Shown: positions 1 to 8,625 of the stretch, piece by piece
How positions within the stretch are numbered: position 1 is the stretch's first letter
How the letters are laid out: every line of letters starts with the position of its first letter
Source: Coriobacteriia bacterium
GTDB lineage: Bacteria > Actinomycetota > Coriobacteriia > WRKU01
Assembly: GCA_009777935.1 (NCBI GenBank)
Contig: WRKU01000012.1
Location: 1 to 46,083 of the forward strand
Length of the DNA stretch: 46,083 nt
Direction: 5' to 3'
Translations under genes and position numbers: made by a program
Notes under the pieces: generated by a model
Seen by the model: the letters and a program-made list of their open reading frames with translations, nothing else
Told to the model about the DNA's origin: nothing
The model's database searches: none

Positions 1-203
1 GCCCGTTTTTTTTGGCCCCCGGTTTTTGGGTCGGCGGAGCCGCGGGGGTGGCTTTTGGTTTGCGTTTGCGTGTTTTGGGCGGCTGGCGCGCGGCCCCCGC
101 CACATCTTTTGCCGGACTACTCGGCCTCTGTGATTGTTCGTTTTTCTGTCCTGTCATAGTACTCTTTCTCTTGTGGAGGAGCCTTCTGCTCCTTACGTGT
201 TAC
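1..203. other. Low-complexity contig edge, no gene
   Basis: The first ~115 bases are G/T-rich with T8, C5 and G5 runs, unlike the balanced sequence that follows. An open frame crosses the region on the plus strand, but it has no ribosome binding site, no recognisable protein and runs into dapA antisense. A perfect 6-bp hairpin lies at 177-193, just downstream of the dapA stop, but it has no T-run on the minus strand, so it is at best a weak 3' end. I see no gene here and suspect reduced base quality. Confidence 0.6.
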
Positions 204-1118
204 TTACTTCCGTCCGACGGCATCAAGCTGCGCGAACGTTTCATCCATCTGTGCCTTGAGGCGTGCGGTCTGCTCATCGGTTGCCTCAACGAGCGGTAGC
301 CGCAGGTTTCCGGCGGGAAAGCCAATAAGTTCAAGACCTTTCTTGACGAGAATGGGGTTCGTCGTCTCAAAGAGCGCATGAGCAAGTGGCATCAGCACCT
401 TCTCAAGTCGCTCGGCTGTCTCAATATCCCCCGCTGCAAACGCCGTAACCATCTCTCTGACCTGGGGTCCACACAGGTGCGAGAGTATGCTGACGACTCC
501 GGTGCCACCCTCTCGCATGAGCGGCAACGTAAAGGCATCGTCGCCCGAAAAGACCTCAAAATCATCGGGCATGTCGGCGATAATCGCACGCAGCTGTTCG
601 AGATCATCGGTCGCCTGCTTGAGTGCGACGATGTTTTCGACATCGTGTGCAAGACGCAAAATCGTCGCAGCATCGACGTTGACAACGCATCGTGTCGGGA
701 TGTTGTACAGGATGACCGGCACGTCGACGGCCTGTGCAACGGCACGAAAATGACGATAGAGGCCCTCCTGGGGCGGTTTGTTGTAGTACGGCGTAACGAC
801 CATCATCGCATGAACGCCAAGCGATTCAACTTTACGCGCAAACGCAACACTGTCGTGCGTACAGTTATCACCGACATTAGCGATGACCGGCACCTTACGC
901 TCCGTTGCACACAAGACCTCGTGAAAGAGCGCGATGCGCTCGCTTCGGTCAAGCGTAGGGCTCTCACCTGTCGTTCCATTAACGAGAAGCGCGTCGGTTC
1001 CCTGCTCGACAAGACGCACCGCCAGCTCGCCGGCACTATCGAGCATGAGTGCACCCGATTCATCGAACGGCGTAATCATCGCCGTTATAAGACGTCCAAA
1101 ACGTGGCTCAATAGACAC
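204..1118 (-). CDS. dapA: 4-hydroxy-tetrahydrodipicolinate synthase
   Basis: Condenses pyruvate with aspartate semialdehyde in the cytosol, the first committed step to diaminopimelate and lysine. The 304-residue length is normal for the DapA/NAL TIM-barrel family. Visible family motifs are the substrate-binding GTTGES (48-53), the VTPYYNKP segment (108-115) with the Tyr pair, YNIPTR with Tyr138, and the Schiff-base lysine Lys167 in ALKQATDD. The start is GTG, chosen because AAGGAGGG stands 5-7 nt upstream and the protein begins as the family does. It is the last gene of the pnp - M16 - dapB - dapA direction. A 142-nt gap separates it from dapB, so it may have its own promoter, although I could not define a convincing -35/-10 pair there. 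No lysine riboswitch is evident. Function is secure. Confidence 0.97.
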   Translation of the reverse strand: MSIEPRFGRLITAMITPFDESGALMLDSAGELAVRLVEQGTDALLVNGTTGESPTLDRSERIALFHEVLCATERKVPVIANVGDNCTHDSVAFARKVESLGVHAMMVVTPYYNKPPQEGLYRHFRAVAQAVDVPVILYNIPTRCVVNVDAATILRLAHDVENIVALKQATDDLEQLRAIIADMPDDFEVFSGDDAFTLPLMREGGTGVVSILSHLCGPQVREMVTAFAAGDIETAERLEKVLMPLAHALFETTNPILVKKGLELIGFPAGNLRLPLVEATDEQTARLKAQMDETFAQLDAVGRK

Positions 1119-1199
1119 CAGAGCCCTCCTTACGGATGATGGCTGTACCGTCTTTATTGTTCCACGTCATTTATTAAAACGCCGAGGTTGGGCAGTACT

Positions 1200-1219
1200 G
1201 TTGCGTGATGGTTGCGTGA
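1200..1219. repeat. 9-bp direct repeat, 11-bp period, upstream of dapA
   Basis: GTTGCGTGA occurs at 1200-1208 and again at 1211-1219. The copies are one helical turn apart, in the 142-nt dapB-dapA gap and about 85 nt upstream of the dapA start. The spacing would fit a protein-binding site, but no regulator is known to me for this motif and chance duplication is possible. The rest of the gap is AT-richer than the genes and holds no other clear signal. Confidence 0.35.
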
Positions 1220-1260
1220 GCGTAATATGAAGATGTGAGTGATAGGTTACTCCCGAAAGA

Positions 1261-1965
1261 CTATTCCATAAGATTTTCAAGGCCGACAACGAGTCCACTA
1301 CGTCCACCGACCTCACGACACGCATGCACGACCCCCGGCATGAATGAGGTGCGATCGATAGAGTCATGACGAATCGTCAGCGTCTGTCCTGCATCGCCAA
1401 AGATGACCTCCTGATGGGCAACAAGTCCAGGCAAGCGCACGCTGTGTATTGGAGAATCGCCCTCCATCAACGAAGCGGTGCGCAACGCCGTACCACTGGG
1501 GGCATCGAGCTTTTTGTCGTGGTGCAACTCAATGATTTCGGCCTTTGGCATGTAGTGTGATGCCTCGGCGGCAAAGCGCATCATGAGCACGGCACCTATG
1601 GCAAAGTTCGGCGCGAAGAAGAGACATGTTCCTTCGGGTGCCTGCGCGACAAGAGCGGCGAGTGCATCTTCGCCCAACCCGGTCGTGCCGACCACACAGT
1701 CCACCCCCTGCGTAAGTGCGGTGCGCAGGTTCGCTTCAACGACATCGGGACGCGTGAAGTCGACGAGCACATCAGGCGAGGTTGCTTCGAGAGCTTCGGC
1801 AAGATCGGTGAAGCTCCGGCACGACCCTTTTCCACAACAGCGCGATTCGTCGGAAAAACCCGGGTCAATGCAGGCGACCATCTCTAAACCATCGGCTGCT
1901 TCGACGGCACGCACGACCTCTTTGCCCATCTTGCCGAGCGCACCCGCTACCGCTACCTTAACCAT
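1261..1965 (-). CDS. dapB: 4-hydroxy-tetrahydrodipicolinate reductase
   Basis: NAD(P)H-dependent reductase acting directly after DapA in diaminopimelate synthesis. The start is ATG at 1965, giving 234 residues; the longer open frame upstream runs through the end of the M16 gene and has no family similarity. AAGGGA stands just upstream of this ATG. The N-terminus carries the Rossmann motif GALGKMG (8-14). The substrate/catalytic loop ELHHDKKLDAPSGTA, with the His pair, Lys and the SGT tripeptide, identifies DapB. At 234 residues it is slightly shorter than the usual ~245-270. It lies 4 nt downstream of the M16 peptidase stop, so the two are probably translated from one message. A dapB neighbour of pnp and an M16 peptidase is also seen in other actinobacteria. 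Confidence 0.96.
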   Translation of the reverse strand: MVKVAVAGALGKMGKEVVRAVEAADGLEMVACIDPGFSDESRCCGKGSCRSFTDLAEALEATSPDVLVDFTRPDVVEANLRTALTQGVDCVVGTTGLGEDALAALVAQAPEGTCLFFAPNFAIGAVLMMRFAAEASHYMPKAEIIELHHDKKLDAPSGTALRTASLMEGDSPIHSVRLPGLVAHQEVIFGDAGQTLTIRHDSIDRTSFMPGVVHACREVGGRSGLVVGLENLME

Positions 1966-1969
1966 CGCG

Positions 1970-3235
1970 TCACTTCCCTTCTTGGAATTCGTCGAATCCC
2001 TGCGCCGTATATGGCCCCACGACGGCAAGCGTTTTTTCGTCTCCGCCGATTCGCGCAGCAACCGCGTGTACCTCATCAAGTGTCGTGCCTTCATAGAGCG
2101 CAAGTGCCTCATCAAACGAATAGAGCTCGTTACCGTTGATGAGCGCCTCGGCGAGACGAATCATGCGCCGACTCGTCGACTCCATTGCAAGCGCCAACGC
2201 ACCTTTTACACTTGCCTTCGCACGCTCCAGCTCACTTGTGGTGATGTCGCTGGCGCTAAACCGCACAAATTCCTGCATAATCGTGTCGTAGACAAGCTGC
2301 CCGTTTTCAGGACGTGTACCGGCATAGACCGCGAACAGTCCTCCGTCACGTACCAGCATCGGATGGGAGTAGATTGCATAGACGAGGCCCCGCTTCTCAC
2401 GCACTTCTTGAAAGAGGCGTGAGCTCATCGAACCACCAAAGATGTTATGAGCGAGCATAAGCGCGTAGCGTTGCTCGTCATCTGCCGCCATCGCGGTCTG
2501 TCCGACAAACAGATGAGTCTGCTCAGTATCCTTATAGGTGAAGTGAGTCTGTGCGGTGTTTGGCCCCGGCGCCGTACGCGGTTGGCGCGCCGTCTTACGC
2601 GGGAGCGACGCGAGGTGCTGCTCAGCAAGACGTACGACTTCGTCGTGCTCGACGTTGCCGGCCGCAGCCACGATACAGTTCTCGGCCGCATAGTGTTTTG
2701 CACGATACGCGTGCGCCTCATCGTGGCCAAACGTCGAAACCGTCTCGATGCTACCGGCGATCGAACGACCGAGTGTATGCTGCGGCCATGCGAGTCGCGC
2801 AAACAGCTCGTGCGCGCAGTCCTCGGGATCGTCCTGCATACGCGCAATCTCCTCGATTACGACTTTGCGCTCCAACTCGCATGCAGATTGCTCAAGCGAC
2901 GCACTCGTCACCATGTCGCCGATAAGCTCAAAAACACCGGGGAGCGACTCGTCGATAAAATCGGCGTAGTAGCAGGTCACCTCTTTGCTCGTAAACGCGT
3001 TTTGACGAGCGCCGAGCCGGTCAAATGCTTCGCTCAGCTCAAGGGCACTACGTGTAGGCGTGCCCTTGAACATCAGGTGCTCCAGAAAATGCGACATGCC
3101 GGCCTCATGCGGCTCTTCGTCACGGCTACCGACGACAAACCAAACGCCAAGCGCAATCGAACGCACCCCGGCAAAACGTTCGGTGATAACCGTTACACCG
3201 TTGTCGAGCGTTGTCCGCTGAAACCCATCTTTCAT
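1970..3235 (-). CDS. M16 family zinc metallopeptidase (processing-peptidase-like)
   Basis: Predicted zinc peptidase of the pitrilysin/M16B family, 421 residues from the ATG at 3235. The upstream part of the frame overlaps pnp and is low-complexity Ala/Arg/Val, so it is not coding. The inverted zinc motif HxxEH is HFLEH at 49-53 and the third-ligand region reads VVIEEIARMQDD, as in the active beta subunit type. The protein starts with the family-typical segment TTLDNGVTVITE. No signal peptide is visible, so it is probably cytosolic. It follows pnp by 19 nt with a poor ribosome binding site and precedes dapB by 4 nt. M16 homologues next to pnp are common in Gram-positive genomes. The physiological substrate cannot be told from sequence. 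Confidence 0.9.
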   Translation of the reverse strand: MKDGFQRTTLDNGVTVITERFAGVRSIALGVWFVVGSRDEEPHEAGMSHFLEHLMFKGTPTRSALELSEAFDRLGARQNAFTSKEVTCYYADFIDESLPGVFELIGDMVTSASLEQSACELERKVVIEEIARMQDDPEDCAHELFARLAWPQHTLGRSIAGSIETVSTFGHDEAHAYRAKHYAAENCIVAAAGNVEHDEVVRLAEQHLASLPRKTARQPRTAPGPNTAQTHFTYKDTEQTHLFVGQTAMAADDEQRYALMLAHNIFGGSMSSRLFQEVREKRGLVYAIYSHPMLVRDGGLFAVYAGTRPENGQLVYDTIMQEFVRFSASDITTSELERAKASVKGALALAMESTSRRMIRLAEALINGNELYSFDEALALYEGTTLDEVHAVAARIGGDEKTLAVVGPYTAQGFDEFQEGK

Positions 3236-3254
3236 TGGTACGCGCTTATTGTCT

Positions 3255-5474
3255 CTAGCCCCTGCGACGTGGGGTGCGGTTGTCACGACCGCTGCTGCTG
3301 CGACCTCCGTCACGGCCACCGCTGCTGCGACGCGGTCCTCCCCCGCCCCCATCACGGCGCGGCGGACGTGATCCGCCTCCACCGGCACCCTCGGGTGCAT
3401 CGGGCTTATCAAGGCGGTCGAGCGATATCTTGCCACGATCATCGAGTTCGATGACCTCGACTTTGACGATGTCACCCTCACTCAGCACGTCTTCGACCGA
3501 GGCAACGCGCCCCTTCGCCACACGCGAGATATGCAGGAGGCCGTCTTTACCCGGCAGCAACTCAACGAATGCACCGAAGCTCTGGATCGAGACGACCTTG
3601 CCCTCATAGACTTCGCCGACCTCAGGGTCCTTAACGATAAGGTTAATGCGACGTGCCGCCTGCTCACCACCGGTATCCTTGCTTGCAATAAAGATGGTGC
3701 CGTCCTGATTGATGTCAATCTGTGCGCCGGTCTCTTCCTGAATTTCACGGATGATTTTGCCGCCGGTGCCGATAACGTCACGAATCTTATCGGTCGGAAT
3801 CTTGATGGTGATGATACGTGGTGCGTGCTCGGAGAGTTCTTCGCGCGTTACCGAAATCGTCTCCATCATCTTGCCCATAATATGCGCGCGGCCTTCTTTA
3901 GCCTGCATCATGGCATCGGTCAAGATTTGCAGCGAAAGCCCGCTCGCCTTGTTGTCCATCTGAAGCGCGGTGATGCCATCGGGTGTTCCGGCGACCTTGA
4001 AGTCCATGTCACCGAGGAAGTCTTCAAGCCCCTGGATGTCGCTTAGAATAGCAACGCGATCGCCTTCTTTGATGAGGCCCATCGCAATACCGGAAACCGG
4101 TGCCTTAATCGGCACACCGGCGTCCATAAGCGCAAGCGTCGAGCCGCAGACCGAACCCATTGAGCTCGACCCGTTCGACTCAAGCACCTCGCTGACGACA
4201 CGAATGGCATACGGAAAGTCATCCTCTACCGGCAGCACCGGCAGTAGCGCCTTTTCAGCGAGCGCACCGTGGCCGATGTCGCGCCGCTTGGGACCGCGCA
4301 TGAACCCGGTTTCGCCCGTCGAAAACGGCGGGAAGTTGTAGTGGTGGATGTAGCGTTTGCCCTCGGCCGGGTCGATGGTGTCGAGGCGTTGCCACTCGCT
4401 CAACATGCCGAGTGTAGCGACCGAGAGCACCTGTGTCTGGCCACGCGTAAAGAGGCCCGAGCCGTGCATACGTGGCACGTATGACACGGCGGTCGTGATG
4501 GGGCGAATCTCAGCGGCGGTGCGCCCATCGGCACGCTCACCTTCAGAGAGCACCATCTCACGCATCGTTCTCTTTTCGAGTGCCTTGAGCTCGGCCCGGA
4601 TATGTTTGCTGTGCTCGGCCGTCTCGTCCTCAGTAAAGAGCTCGGTGAGTTCTTCTTTGACGGCGGCAACATCAGCCATGCGCGCCTGTTTGTCGGGGTT
4701 GTGGAGAGCAGCGTTCATCTTCTCGGCTCCGTCGGCGATACGCTCGGTAATCCACGAAGGCGCCTCGTCGAGCACGACCTCCATCGGCGTAATGTCGAGA
4801 CGTGCGAGAAAACGCTCCTGCGCGGCGCAAAACTCGCCGAGCGCCTCCTGGGCGAAGGCCATCGCCGCAAGCATGACGTCCTCGGAGACCTCGTCGGCAC
4901 AGGCCTCAATCATATAGACGGCATCGCGTGAGCCACCGACGACGAGGTCGAGGTCGCTGCCTTCTTGCTCGTCGAAGGTGGGGTTGACGATGAACTCGCC
5001 GGTATCGGTGTTGCGCGCGATGCGCACGCCGGCGAGCGGCCCGTCGAACGGAATGCCGGCCGCCATAAGCGCGGCACTGGCACCCATAATCGAGATGGCA
5101 TCGGGCTGATGCTCTTGGTCGGCCGCGAGCGCGAGCACGATAACCTGTACTTCGTTGCGAAAGCCATCGGCGAATGCGCTGCGGATAGGACGGTCAATCA
5201 TACGCGCGGTCAGCGTCGCCTTCTCGGTCGCGCGACCTTCACGCTTCAGAAAGCCGCCGGGAATCTTGCCGGCCGCGTACATGCGCTCTTCAAAATCGAC
5301 GGTCAGCGGGAAAAAGTCGATGTCTCTGGCCTGGCGCGAAGCTGTGGCGGTAACGAGTACCATCGTGTCGCCTTGGCGCACGGTGACGGCACCGCCGGCC
5401 TGCCGGGCAAGCTCGCCGGTTTCGAGCGTGTATTCTTTCCCATATAGCTCGAATGTCTCTACTACTTTAGTCAT
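3255..5474 (-). CDS. pnp: Polynucleotide phosphorylase
   Basis: 3'-to-5' phosphorolytic exoribonuclease of RNA turnover, also able to add 3' tails. The 739-residue protein has the full order: first RNase PH domain, all-helical linker, second RNase PH domain with the conserved GETGFMRGPKRRDIGHG core, a KH domain (VIGTGGKIIREI), then an S1 domain (GEVYEGKVVSI ... GKDGLLHISRVA). A C-terminal tail of about 50 residues is Gly/Arg/Ser rich with RG and GG repeats; such basic tails are common in actinobacterial RNA-degrading enzymes. The ATG start is preceded by GAGGATAAC lying inside the end of rpsO, with one base between the rpsO stop and this start, so the two are coupled. The rpsO-pnp order is widely conserved. 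Confidence 0.98.
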   Translation of the reverse strand: MTKVVETFELYGKEYTLETGELARQAGGAVTVRQGDTMVLVTATASRQARDIDFFPLTVDFEERMYAAGKIPGGFLKREGRATEKATLTARMIDRPIRSAFADGFRNEVQVIVLALAADQEHQPDAISIMGASAALMAAGIPFDGPLAGVRIARNTDTGEFIVNPTFDEQEGSDLDLVVGGSRDAVYMIEACADEVSEDVMLAAMAFAQEALGEFCAAQERFLARLDITPMEVVLDEAPSWITERIADGAEKMNAALHNPDKQARMADVAAVKEELTELFTEDETAEHSKHIRAELKALEKRTMREMVLSEGERADGRTAAEIRPITTAVSYVPRMHGSGLFTRGQTQVLSVATLGMLSEWQRLDTIDPAEGKRYIHHYNFPPFSTGETGFMRGPKRRDIGHGALAEKALLPVLPVEDDFPYAIRVVSEVLESNGSSSMGSVCGSTLALMDAGVPIKAPVSGIAMGLIKEGDRVAILSDIQGLEDFLGDMDFKVAGTPDGITALQMDNKASGLSLQILTDAMMQAKEGRAHIMGKMMETISVTREELSEHAPRIITIKIPTDKIRDVIGTGGKIIREIQEETGAQIDINQDGTIFIASKDTGGEQAARRINLIVKDPEVGEVYEGKVVSIQSFGAFVELLPGKDGLLHISRVAKGRVASVEDVLSEGDIVKVEVIELDDRGKISLDRLDKPDAPEGAGGGGSRPPRRDGGGGGPRRSSGGRDGGRSSSGRDNRTPRRRG

Positions 5475-5475
5475 G

Positions 5476-5745
5476 TTATCCTCGGATTCCTAGTTTTTCG
5501 ATCAAAGCTCGATACCCCTCAATATCGCGTCTCTGCAGGTAGCGCATGAGACGACGACGTTGGCCGACGAGCATGAGCAGCCCGCGACGCGTGTGGTGGT
5601 CATGTTTGTGGTCCTGGAGATGCTCGGTGAGGTCCTTGATGCGCTGTGTGAGAAGCGCAATCTGTACCTCGGTCGAGCCTGAATCGTGCTCATTCTTGCC
5701 GTACTCGGCGATAATGCGAGCCTTCACATCCTTAGTGAGTGGCAT
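5476..5745 (-). CDS. rpsO: 30S ribosomal protein S15
   Basis: Primary 16S rRNA-binding protein of the small-subunit platform. The 89-residue length and start [12 protein letters not shown] match the family, so the ATG at 5745 was chosen over a longer frame that begins in the leader. Conserved S15 features are the [14 protein letters not shown] segment, [12 protein letters not shown] and the [12 protein letters not shown] block that contacts the three-way junction. The ribosome binding site is weak (TAGGTG). It is the first gene of the rpsO-pnp unit, one base ahead of pnp. The ~110-nt leader may carry S15 autoregulation, which is known in other bacteria; that is inference. Confidence 0.98.
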   Translation of the reverse strand: MPLTKDVKARIIAEYGKNEHDSGSTEVQIALLTQRIKDLTEHLQDHKHDHHTRRGLLMLVGQRRRLMRYLQRRDIEGYRALIEKLGIRG

Positions 5746-5864
5746 ACAACACCTACTTTCTGCCCGGCCGGCGATATCCACAGCCGATGCGTCCGCCTCA
5801 AGCCGAGAAGCGCGGGGGTGTAACCCGACAGCCCTCAGCATGAGGTAGTTACTGCAACCTATCT

Positions 5865-5873
5865 AGTATAACA
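5865..5873 (-). promoter_or_regulatory. Extended -10 promoter and leader of rpsO-pnp
   Basis: On the minus strand the sequence TGTTATACT gives a TGn extended -10 with a 5/6 hexamer; no good -35 is present at 16-18 nt. Transcription would start near 5858 and leave a leader of about 112 nt before rpsO. The leader contains a small perfect hairpin (CCTCA-GCA-TGAGG, 5833-5845 in plus-strand sense) and GC-rich segments able to pair further. A long structured leader on rpsO fits the known theme of S15 translational feedback. Confidence 0.55.
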
Positions 5874-5892
5874 GAACGTGTGAGTTTGTGCG

Positions 5893-7626
5893 TCAGTAGT
5901 AGAGCCAGCCGAGCATCGTGTTACGCCCCTCCATGTCCAACACCGTCTCGGCATCGAAGAACCCTTCGTACCGTCCGGGGAAGTTCATGAGCGTGCGGCC
6001 GTTAAGGAAGGAGCGCTCGTCGAGGCGCGCAAACGGCAGGTACTCTTCGTAGCTGTTGGGCCCCAAAGCCGAGAACGAACGAAAACCGAAGACGTCGCGC
6101 ATAATCTCAGCGCCGAGCGAATCCTGTGGCAACGCGTCACCAAACGGCCAGAAAAAGAGGGGGGTTTCGCCCACAAGCGAGGCCGTGCGATCTTGCCATA
6201 GCTGCATCTCATGCGTGACCTGCTCGGCCGTCATCCAGGCAAACGACTCATAGCTATACCCCAGTGACGCGAACGTGTACCCCCGCGATTTGAGCGCATG
6301 GGCCAGCTCGGTGACGGCAGCAACCTCGTGTTCGTCACCGGTCTGGCTTCGGTAGCCAAAGTGACCTCCGATACCGGTGACCGAAAGCGTTGCGCGCGCA
6401 CCGCGCCACGAGAAATCAGGGTTTTCCTCGATGAATGCTTCGAGAATCGGTACGACGTCGTTGTCGTACGAGGTGACATCGGCGTTCGCCCCCGCATGAC
6501 CCGCAATCGTCCAGGTACCGATATGCCCCTCATCGTCAAGAATCAGTTTGTCGACGATGCCATTATTTTGCATACGGGGCGAGTACGTCATATTTTCAAC
6601 GGAGAGGATAATCGGTGTTTTGTCACGAGGAATCTTGAGCTCGCGGCGAAATACCTCGCCACTCTTGTTTACCGTAAACAGCCTCGTCATGTCGACAAGA
6701 ATGTAGTTGTTGGCGTGAAGTTGCTCCAAAATACGCTTGAACTCTGTGGCTGTGATGTAATCGAGCCCGTAATCAAGTGCCGCCTTGTGCGGGAAAGCGA
6801 GCAGAGGGTTGACGGTAAAATGCTTGATAGGCAGCATCCAGACCATCATCTCTTCGGCGGCCTGCTGGCGCAATAGGGGAATCTGTTCGCGCGCGATGGC
6901 GTAGTTTTCTTCATCGATCTCTGCAACTTCTTCGAAGAGATCGGCCGCCTCATCGGCGCCGTACGGCTCCTTGGCGATACGCTGTGCCTCGGCAAACGCC
7001 CAACGCGAAGCTTCTAACGTGTCAAAAAGGCGCTTTGCCTCTTGGATTATCTCGTTGTCCGGTGCCGTCGCATACCCAATCGCCATATAGGCGCCTGCCG
7101 TGCTCTCGTCAATCAAAAGGTCTCGATACTGCTCGACCGCGCGCAAAGTACGCGGAACGATGACCTCATCGACGATGACCTCGGCGTTTTGATAGGTCTG
7201 TGCAAAGGCTTCGATAGCGCCTGAGTCCGGCTCGGCGTTCGCGGCACGACTATAGTCGTTGTTCACATAGGCGGTCGCCATCCAGAGAAAGAACAGCGAT
7301 GAGCCGGGCACGCGTGACGAGACACCGTTGCGATATGCGAGCGTTATACGTGCGCCATCACGCTCGGCAGCTGCGTTCGTAAAGGCACGGTAGTTCCACA
7401 ACGCAGCACCACCGACGATAGCGGCGAGAAGTACAAGTACGACGGCGGTGCCAATAAACGCCGGCAACCACGAGGGTGGGCGGCGGCTCAACGACGAGCG
7501 CAGCGCACCACTCGAAACGTACCCGTAGTCGCCGCGACGACTGGCACGCTTATTCGAGAAGATGTTACGTTCTTTTTTGTACGACCGCCGTGGCGGTCCC
7601 CCACCGATGTAGGTTGGCTTCGTCAC
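5893..7626 (-). CDS. Membrane-anchored polysaccharide-deacetylase-like protein
   Basis: 577 residues. A basic N-terminal cytoplasmic stretch (1-50) is followed by one transmembrane segment (about 53-77) and a large extracytoplasmic part. Residues 90-330 are mostly helical with no recognised domain. From about 335 the order of strands resembles the NodB/CE4 deacetylase fold: TPIILSVEN where catalytic members have T-F-D-D, then a TGIGGHFGYR block (417-426), GYTFASLGYSYESF (449-462) in place of the His-x-x-x-His region, and FFWPFGD (491-497) in place of the Pro-x-G motif. The Asp pair and zinc His pair are not recognisable, so it may be inactive or use other residues. GTG start with GAGGG upstream. 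Its role is probably at the cell wall. The fold call is moderate and the substrate unknown. Confidence 0.6.
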   Translation of the reverse strand: MTKPTYIGGGPPRRSYKKERNIFSNKRASRRGDYGYVSSGALRSSLSRRPPSWLPAFIGTAVVLVLLAAIVGGAALWNYRAFTNAAAERDGARITLAYRNGVSSRVPGSSLFFLWMATAYVNNDYSRAANAEPDSGAIEAFAQTYQNAEVIVDEVIVPRTLRAVEQYRDLLIDESTAGAYMAIGYATAPDNEIIQEAKRLFDTLEASRWAFAEAQRIAKEPYGADEAADLFEEVAEIDEENYAIAREQIPLLRQQAAEEMMVWMLPIKHFTVNPLLAFPHKAALDYGLDYITATEFKRILEQLHANNYILVDMTRLFTVNKSGEVFRRELKIPRDKTPIILSVENMTYSPRMQNNGIVDKLILDDEGHIGTWTIAGHAGANADVTSYDNDVVPILEAFIEENPDFSWRGARATLSVTGIGGHFGYRSQTGDEHEVAAVTELAHALKSRGYTFASLGYSYESFAWMTAEQVTHEMQLWQDRTASLVGETPLFFWPFGDALPQDSLGAEIMRDVFGFRSFSALGPNSYEEYLPFARLDERSFLNGRTLMNFPGRYEGFFDAETVLDMEGRNTMLGWLYY

Positions 7627-7659
7627 AGTCCCTCACCCCTTCACGAGGAGTTGGTGTGG

Positions 7660-8115
7660 CTAGCGTGTCGTCTTACCGGCCTGAAGGCGGTCGCGTCCAC
7701 GTTGAACCGCCGTGAGCATCTTGCCAAGGTTGACCTCGAGATTTGCCATAACTTCATCGGCATAATCATCGGCACCGAGACGTACCTCGCGCTCTGCTGC
7801 ACGCGCGTCGTCCATGATCTCCTGAGCACGCGCGTCGGCCTGGCGGACGACCTCCTGCTCATCGACCATTGCGCGCGCACGTTCCTGTGCGTCCTCAAGG
7901 ATGCGGTTCGCTTCGCGCTCAGCCTCTTCGACCATCTCTTGGCGCTGCTTGACGATCCAGCGTGCCTGCTTAAGGTCTTCGGGGAATTGATGGCGAATTT
8001 CGTCGACGATCTCGTAGATATCATCGGGGTTAACGATCTTGTTTTGGGTCATGGGAAGACCCTTCGCAGTGTCAACCACTTCTTCGATGCGATCGACCAA
8101 CTGAATAATGTCCAT
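7660..8115 (-). CDS. Coiled-coil protein, DivIVA/ATP-synthase-b-like
   Basis: 151 residues, almost entirely charged helix: the stretch 45-120 is rich in Glu, Ala, Arg and Gln in heptad-like spacing (EEAEREANRILEDAQERARA). A short N-terminal segment (MDIIQLVDRIEEVVDTAKG) precedes the coiled coil. There is no transmembrane segment, so it is not a true F0 b subunit despite the superficial likeness. Genes of this type beside coaD are widespread in actinobacteria, and some relatives are DivIVA-like cell-division proteins. A role in septum or polar-growth control is inferred from that only. ATG start with AAAGG upstream. It lies 21 nt after coaD. Confidence 0.75.
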   Translation of the reverse strand: MDIIQLVDRIEEVVDTAKGLPMTQNKIVNPDDIYEIVDEIRHQFPEDLKQARWIVKQRQEMVEEAEREANRILEDAQERARAMVDEQEVVRQADARAQEIMDDARAAEREVRLGADDYADEVMANLEVNLGKMLTAVQRGRDRLQAGKTTR

Positions 8116-8136
8116 GTTTCTACCTTTCAGCTTCGA

Positions 8137-8625
8137 TTACGGACACTTTCTTGCTAACGCCTCCTCAACGCATGTCGGCACAAGCCCTTTTACGCTCCCG
8201 CCATGACCTGCTATCTCCTTTACCGCGCTCGAACTCAGATACATATTCTCCGGGCTGGCCATAATAAAGAGAGTCTCAACCTGCGAGGCCATCTTCCAGT
8301 TCAACGCCGCCATCTGGAACTCATGCTCGAAGTCGGTAATGGCACGCAGCCCTTTCACGAGAACGGTAGTACCCTGATCTCGTGCAAAGGCTACTAATAA
8401 ATTATCGAATGACTTCGCCGAGACATTTTCTAAGTGTTGCGTGGCCGTTGAAATAAGTTCAAGTCGTTCTTGAACGTTGAAAAGCGTGCCGTGTCCGTTC
8501 TTTTCAGGCGAAACCGCGACAGCAACGGTGACCTCGTCAAATATCGCAGCTGCGCGCTCAACAACGTCGAGGTGGCCAGTGGTAAGTGGGTCAAAGGTGC
8601 CCGGTACTATCGCTTTGTTTTTCAT
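8137..8625 (-). CDS. coaD: Phosphopantetheine adenylyltransferase
   Basis: Transfers AMP from ATP to 4'-phosphopantetheine, the penultimate step of coenzyme A synthesis. Its 162 residues are the usual size. The nucleotidyltransferase signature TFDPLTTGH (10-18) and the C-terminal YLSSSAVKEIA segment, equivalent to the ISST-type motif, are both present, as is the VLVKGLRAITDFEHE region that binds phosphopantetheine. The ATG overlaps the rsmD stop by 4 nt, and rsmD-coaD adjacency is one of the most conserved gene pairs in bacteria. Confidence 0.98.
   Translation of the reverse strand: MKNKAIVPGTFDPLTTGHLDVVERAAAIFDEVTVAVAVSPEKNGHGTLFNVQERLELISTATQHLENVSAKSFDNLLVAFARDQGTTVLVKGLRAITDFEHEFQMAALNWKMASQVETLFIMASPENMYLSSSAVKEIAGHGGSVKGLVPTCVEEALARKCP

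Noticed and set aside
177-193. 6-bp hairpin after dapA as a terminator
   Set aside because: No T-run on the minus strand and the stem is short; not enough to call.
12-299. Plus-strand frame of 95 residues at the left edge
   Set aside because: No ribosome binding site, low-complexity Gly/Leu/Phe composition, and it overlaps dapA antisense in doubtful edge sequence.
378-1139. Long plus-strand frame opposite dapA, and similar long antisense frames opposite M16, mbl, rel, ade and recJ-recQ
   Set aside because: High-GC codon bias opens long antisense frames; none shows start signals or recognisable domains.
1119-1260. Lysine riboswitch upstream of dapA
   Set aside because: The gap is too short for the full aptamer plus expression platform, and no L-box core or terminator is visible.
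1966-2115. N-terminal extension of dapB
   Set aside because: It overlaps the end of the M16 gene; the Rossmann motif and ribosome site place the start at 1965.
3236-3481. N-terminal extension of the M16 peptidase
   Set aside because: It is the shadow of the repetitive pnp tail and lacks any signal peptide.
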